Part shown: positions 62,172 to 64,000 of the stretch, one piece after another | Numbering within the stretch: position 1 is the stretch's first letter | Layout of the letters: each line of letters starts with the position of its first letter | NCBI GenBank assembly: GCA_049976245.1 | Contig: JBMFIQ010000002.1 | Location: 39,674 to 103,673 of the forward strand | Source of the DNA: Microbacter sp049976245 | Lineage (GTDB): Bacteria; Bacteroidota; Bacteroidia; Bacteroidales; Paludibacteraceae | Direction of reading: 5' to 3' | Length of the DNA: 64,000 nt | The notes under the pieces: generated by a model | What the model was told of the DNA's origin: nothing | What the model saw: the letters and a program-made list of their open reading frames with translations, nothing else | Database searches by the model: none | Translations under genes and position numbers: made by a program

Positions 62172-62924
62172 ATGAAAGCCATGATTGTTGCGGCAGGCTT
62201 GGGAACTCGTTTGCAACCTTTGACCAACGAAATTCCCAAAGCGCTCGTGCCTCTCAACGGAAAACCGCTGTTGCAAGGAGTTTGCGAAAAACTGATCAAG
62301 GCAGGCTTTAACGAAATCATCATCAACGTCCATCATTTCCCCGATCAAATCATCCAATTCGTTCATCAGCATGATGATTTCAACATCCGCATAGCTTTTT
62401 CCGACGAACGAAATCAACTTCTTGACACCGGCGGCGCCATTAAAAAAGCAGCTTGGTTTTTCGACGATCAACTCCCGTTCTTAATCCACAATGTGGATGT
62501 CGTTTCGGATATTGATCTGAAAGCCTTTTACGATGAACATTCGGCACGTCATGCAGATGCGCTTTTATTGGTCAATCAACGAACCACACACCGTCATCTT
62601 TGGTTCGATGAAAGCGGACAACTCAAAGCGTGGAGCAACGACACCACCAAGGCTTTTAAATCATCTTTTGATGAAGTGGACTTGACCCGCTGTCAACCTT
62701 TAGCTTTTGGTGGAATTCACATCATGTCGCCATCGTTGCTCGAAGAAATGAGTCAATGGGAACCGACTTTTTCCATCATCGATTTTTACCTTTCAACAGC
62801 TAAGCATCGTCGTATCGTTGGTTATCCGAACAACAATATGACATGGTTTGACGTCGGGACCATTGACAAACTAAAAACTGCCGAAGCATGGATCATCGAA
62901 CAACAAAAGAACATCACGCCATAA
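62172..62924 (+). CDS. murU: MurU-like sugar-1-phosphate nucleotidyltransferase
   Basis: The protein is 250 residues from the ATG at 62172 (a TTG six bases earlier overlaps the previous stop and is unlikely). The N-terminal signature MIVAAGLGTRLQPLTNEIPK and the metal-binding segment LIHNVDVVSD are those of NTP-transferase enzymes such as MurU and GlmU/RmlA relatives. It starts 2 bp after the kinase-RapZ stop, so the two are translationally linked. With AmgK this makes a shortcut from MurNAc to UDP-MurNAc, bypassing de novo synthesis. Substrate identity is inferred from the pairing. Confidence 0.82.
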   Translation: MKAMIVAAGLGTRLQPLTNEIPKALVPLNGKPLLQGVCEKLIKAGFNEIIINVHHFPDQIIQFVHQHDDFNIRIAFSDERNQLLDTGGAIKKAAWFFDDQLPFLIHNVDVVSDIDLKAFYDEHSARHADALLLVNQRTTHRHLWFDESGQLKAWSNDTTKAFKSSFDEVDLTRCQPLAFGGIHIMSPSLLEEMSQWEPTFSIIDFYLSTAKHRRIVGYPNNNMTWFDVGTIDKLKTAEAWIIEQQKNITP

Positions 62925-62974
62925 ATTCCATGCACGGCACAAGATTTGTTTACCATAAAAAACAATGATTGTAT

Positions 62975-63063
62975 GAAACGAGCCATAAAAAAGCTTATGC
63001 TCAAGCAAATAACTATTTAGCGAGTTCCATACAATAGCGTTAAAAATAAAAAAATGACGTATG
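62975..63063 (+). repeat. Dispersed ~90-bp leader element, copy C (before nadD)
   Basis: The plus strand begins ATGAAACGAGCCATAAAAAA, continues GCTTATGCTCAAGC and GCGAGTTCCATACAATAGCG, and ends AAATGACGTATGAAG, the ATG being the nadD start. Its first ATG (62972) opens a 15-codon frame ending at TAG. Confidence 0.87.
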
Positions 63064-63639
63064 AAGCACATCATTCTCTTTCCTGGATCATTCAATCCGG
63101 TTCACGCAGGACACCTGATTCTGGCCAATTACGCCGCTTCGTTTATCGATTGCGATGAAGTTTGGTTGATGGTCAGCCCCCACAATCCCTTGAAAAATGA
63201 ATCGTCGCTAATCGATGCCGCATTGCGCTTTCGATGGGTGAAAATGGCGTTAAACAATCATCCAAAAATAAAAGCAACAGACTACGAATTTTCTTTGCCA
63301 CAACCCACTTATACCTATTCAACGCTGCAATCCCTGCAAACGGCCTATCCCAACATCCATTTTTCGTTGCTCATAGGAGCTGACAATTGGCTGGTTTTCA
63401 ACCAATGGAAAGAATACAGGAAGATCATCGGGGAAATTCCTTTGTTGATTTATCCCCGTCCGCAAGCACACATTGATGAAACAACTTTGCCTCCACATGT
63501 TTCATTGGTTCAGGCTCCGATGATCGAAATTTCGTCATCCATGATTCGTCAAGCGCTTCAAAAAGGAATTGATGTGCAATTTTTCATGCCATCGACCGTT
63601 TACGATGAAGCAAAACGCTTTTTTCGTAATGCGGAATAA
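63061..63639 (+). CDS. nadD: Nicotinate-nucleotide adenylyltransferase
   Basis: The 192-residue cytoplasmic enzyme adenylates nicotinate mononucleotide in NAD synthesis. It has the nucleotidyltransferase motif GSFNPVHAGHLILAN (HxGH type), SPHNPLKN, LIGADNW and the closing ISSSMIRQAL. The length is typical. The ATG is the last codon of element copy C, and the gene follows murU by 136 bp. A hairpin with its T tract on the other strand lies about 25 bp downstream. Confidence 0.95.
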   Translation: MKHIILFPGSFNPVHAGHLILANYAASFIDCDEVWLMVSPHNPLKNESSLIDAALRFRWVKMALNNHPKIKATDYEFSLPQPTYTYSTLQSLQTAYPNIHFSLLIGADNWLVFNQWKEYRKIIGEIPLLIYPRPQAHIDETTLPPHVSLVQAPMIEISSSMIRQALQKGIDVQFFMPSTVYDEAKRFFRNAE

Positions 63640-63665
63640 AGTTCCCTTAAGTCCGTCACAAAAAA

Positions 63666-63689
63666 AAAGAGACACCGCAATGCCTCTTT
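63666..63689 (-). terminator. Minus-strand terminator-like hairpin downstream of nadD
   Basis: AAAGAG and CTCTTT form the stem, with an imperfect inner part. On the minus strand nine T follow, whereas the plus strand lacks a T tract. It therefore fits a transcript coming from beyond the right edge; it may also stop nadD weakly. Confidence 0.5.
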
Positions 63690-63714
63690 AACTTTATATT
63701 TCCTCAACTTTCGC

Positions 63715-63804
63715 ATGTTCATTACAAGGGGCTTCCGCTAGTTGGGAATAGAAGATTTTATCATGTGACTCCCTCTTCGTATGTTCATTACAAGGGGCTT
63801 CCGC
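63715..63804 (+). repeat. 24-bp direct repeat, two copies 66 bp apart
   Basis: ATGTTCATTACAAGGGGCTT followed by CCGC occurs at 63715-63738 and again at 63781-63804. The 42 bp between the copies are unique. Confidence 0.85.
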
Positions 63805-63817
63805 CCCTTAACCCTGA

Positions 63818-63868
63818 CTTACTTTTTGTCCCCGCAAGCGGGATGTTCCACTTAACACAAAAAGTAAG
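63818..63868. repeat. Inverted repeat with nested hairpin
   Basis: Perfect arms CTTACTTTTTGT (63818-63829) and ACAAAAAGTAAG (63857-63868) enclose a smaller CCCGC/GCGGG hairpin. Similar palindromes are, from memory, common in Bacteroidetes intergenic DNA. Confidence 0.75.
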
Positions 63869-63923
63869 CAAAAAAGTCAAGACTACGTCCGCTTTCGCTC
63901 AAAAAACTTACGTTCGTTGGCTT

Positions 63924-63967
63924 AAATCGTCCAACTCGCTCCTTCGTCGCTCAAACAAGGACGATTT
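63924..63967. repeat. Inverted repeat with 9-bp arms
   Basis: Arms AAATCGTCC (63924-63932) and GGACGATTT (63959-63967) are separated by 26 bp rich in CTCGCTCCTTCGTCGCTC. It is part of the repeat cluster that runs to the window edge. Confidence 0.65.
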
Positions 63968-64000
63968 TTAACCGCCAACTCACTTGTTTTTTGGCTCACC

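Larger units (their letters stand above)
63640..64000. other. 361-bp non-coding repeat region at window end
   Basis: It contains a terminator-like hairpin, a 24-bp direct repeat and two inverted repeats, listed separately. A 68-codon plus-strand frame runs through the repeats and looks spurious. Confidence 0.6.

Noticed and set aside
63765..63971. 68-codon frame at the right edge
   Set aside because: It runs through direct and inverted repeats and is probably non-coding.
1..64000. tRNA, rRNA, insertion sequences, prophage
   Set aside because: No cloverleaf, rRNA-like segment, transposase, integrase or phage gene was recognised in any gap or frame.

Overview
This window looks like a chromosomal segment of an anaerobic Bacteroidota species, probably of the order Bacteroidales. 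The support is a SusC/SusD/SusE locus, promoter boxes of the Bacteroidetes type (TAnnTTTG), proteins with type IX secretion (T9SS) C-terminal sorting domains, a PorW/SprE-like T9SS lipoprotein, a GT3-type glycogen synthase beside an alpha-glucan phosphorylase, NfnAB, and a membrane pyrophosphatase. I cannot name the genus. No rRNA, tRNA, CRISPR array, insertion sequence or prophage was seen. Nearly everything up to about 60.4 kb is on the minus strand; the last 3 kb is on the plus strand.

Layout. 0-3 kb: start of an alpha-glucan phosphorylase (cut by the window edge), glycogen synthase and trmN6. 3-9.4 kb: an uncharacterised outer-membrane barrel, a giant TPR protein and an M28 peptidase. 9.6-32.2 kb: a starch/maltodextrin utilisation locus. 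Read in the direction of transcription it is GH13 lipoprotein, susC, susD, susE, secreted GH13 amylase, LacI regulator, small T9SS cargo protein, secreted GH57 enzyme, DPE2-type 4-alpha-glucanotransferase, SLC45-type sugar importer, GH53 galactanase and a second GH13 lipoprotein. 32.4-44.5 kb: housekeeping genes (LolA-like, esterase, ftsY, hppA, a small barrel, tex, trxA, nfnB, nfnA). 44.8-53.4 kb: a sigma factor overlapping a one-TM/beta-barrel protein, lpxB, yidC, pyrG, miaA and a metallo-hydrolase. 53.5-60.4 kb: the PorW-like lipoprotein, a small barrel, an FKBP isomerase, yjbQ, a DedA protein and a TPR protein. 60.7-63.6 kb (plus): a sugar kinase fused to a RapZ C-terminal domain, a MurU-like nucleotidyltransferase and nadD. 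The last 360 bp are non-coding repeats.

How it works together. Starch outside the cell would be cut by T9SS-exported GH13 and GH57 enzymes and imported by SusCD(E). In the periplasm it would be trimmed by lipoprotein GH13 enzymes, and taken across the inner membrane by the SLC45-type carrier. MalQ would process the maltose, feeding glycogen synthase and phosphorylase. LacI-type palindromes (GCAAACGTTTGC-like) lie upstream of susC, of the GH13 gene beside it and of glycogen synthase, which suggests one regulon.

The most unusual signal is a family of seven copies of a ~90-bp element. Each copy ends in a start codon (consensus end GACGTATGAAA). Five lie immediately before, and include, the start codon of functionally unrelated genes (amylase, lolA-like, a barrel, pyrG, nadD); two are orphans on the opposite strand to their neighbours. 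A second striking signal is four TTGCAA sites at exact 11/22/11-bp spacing just upstream of the kinase-RapZ fusion gene.
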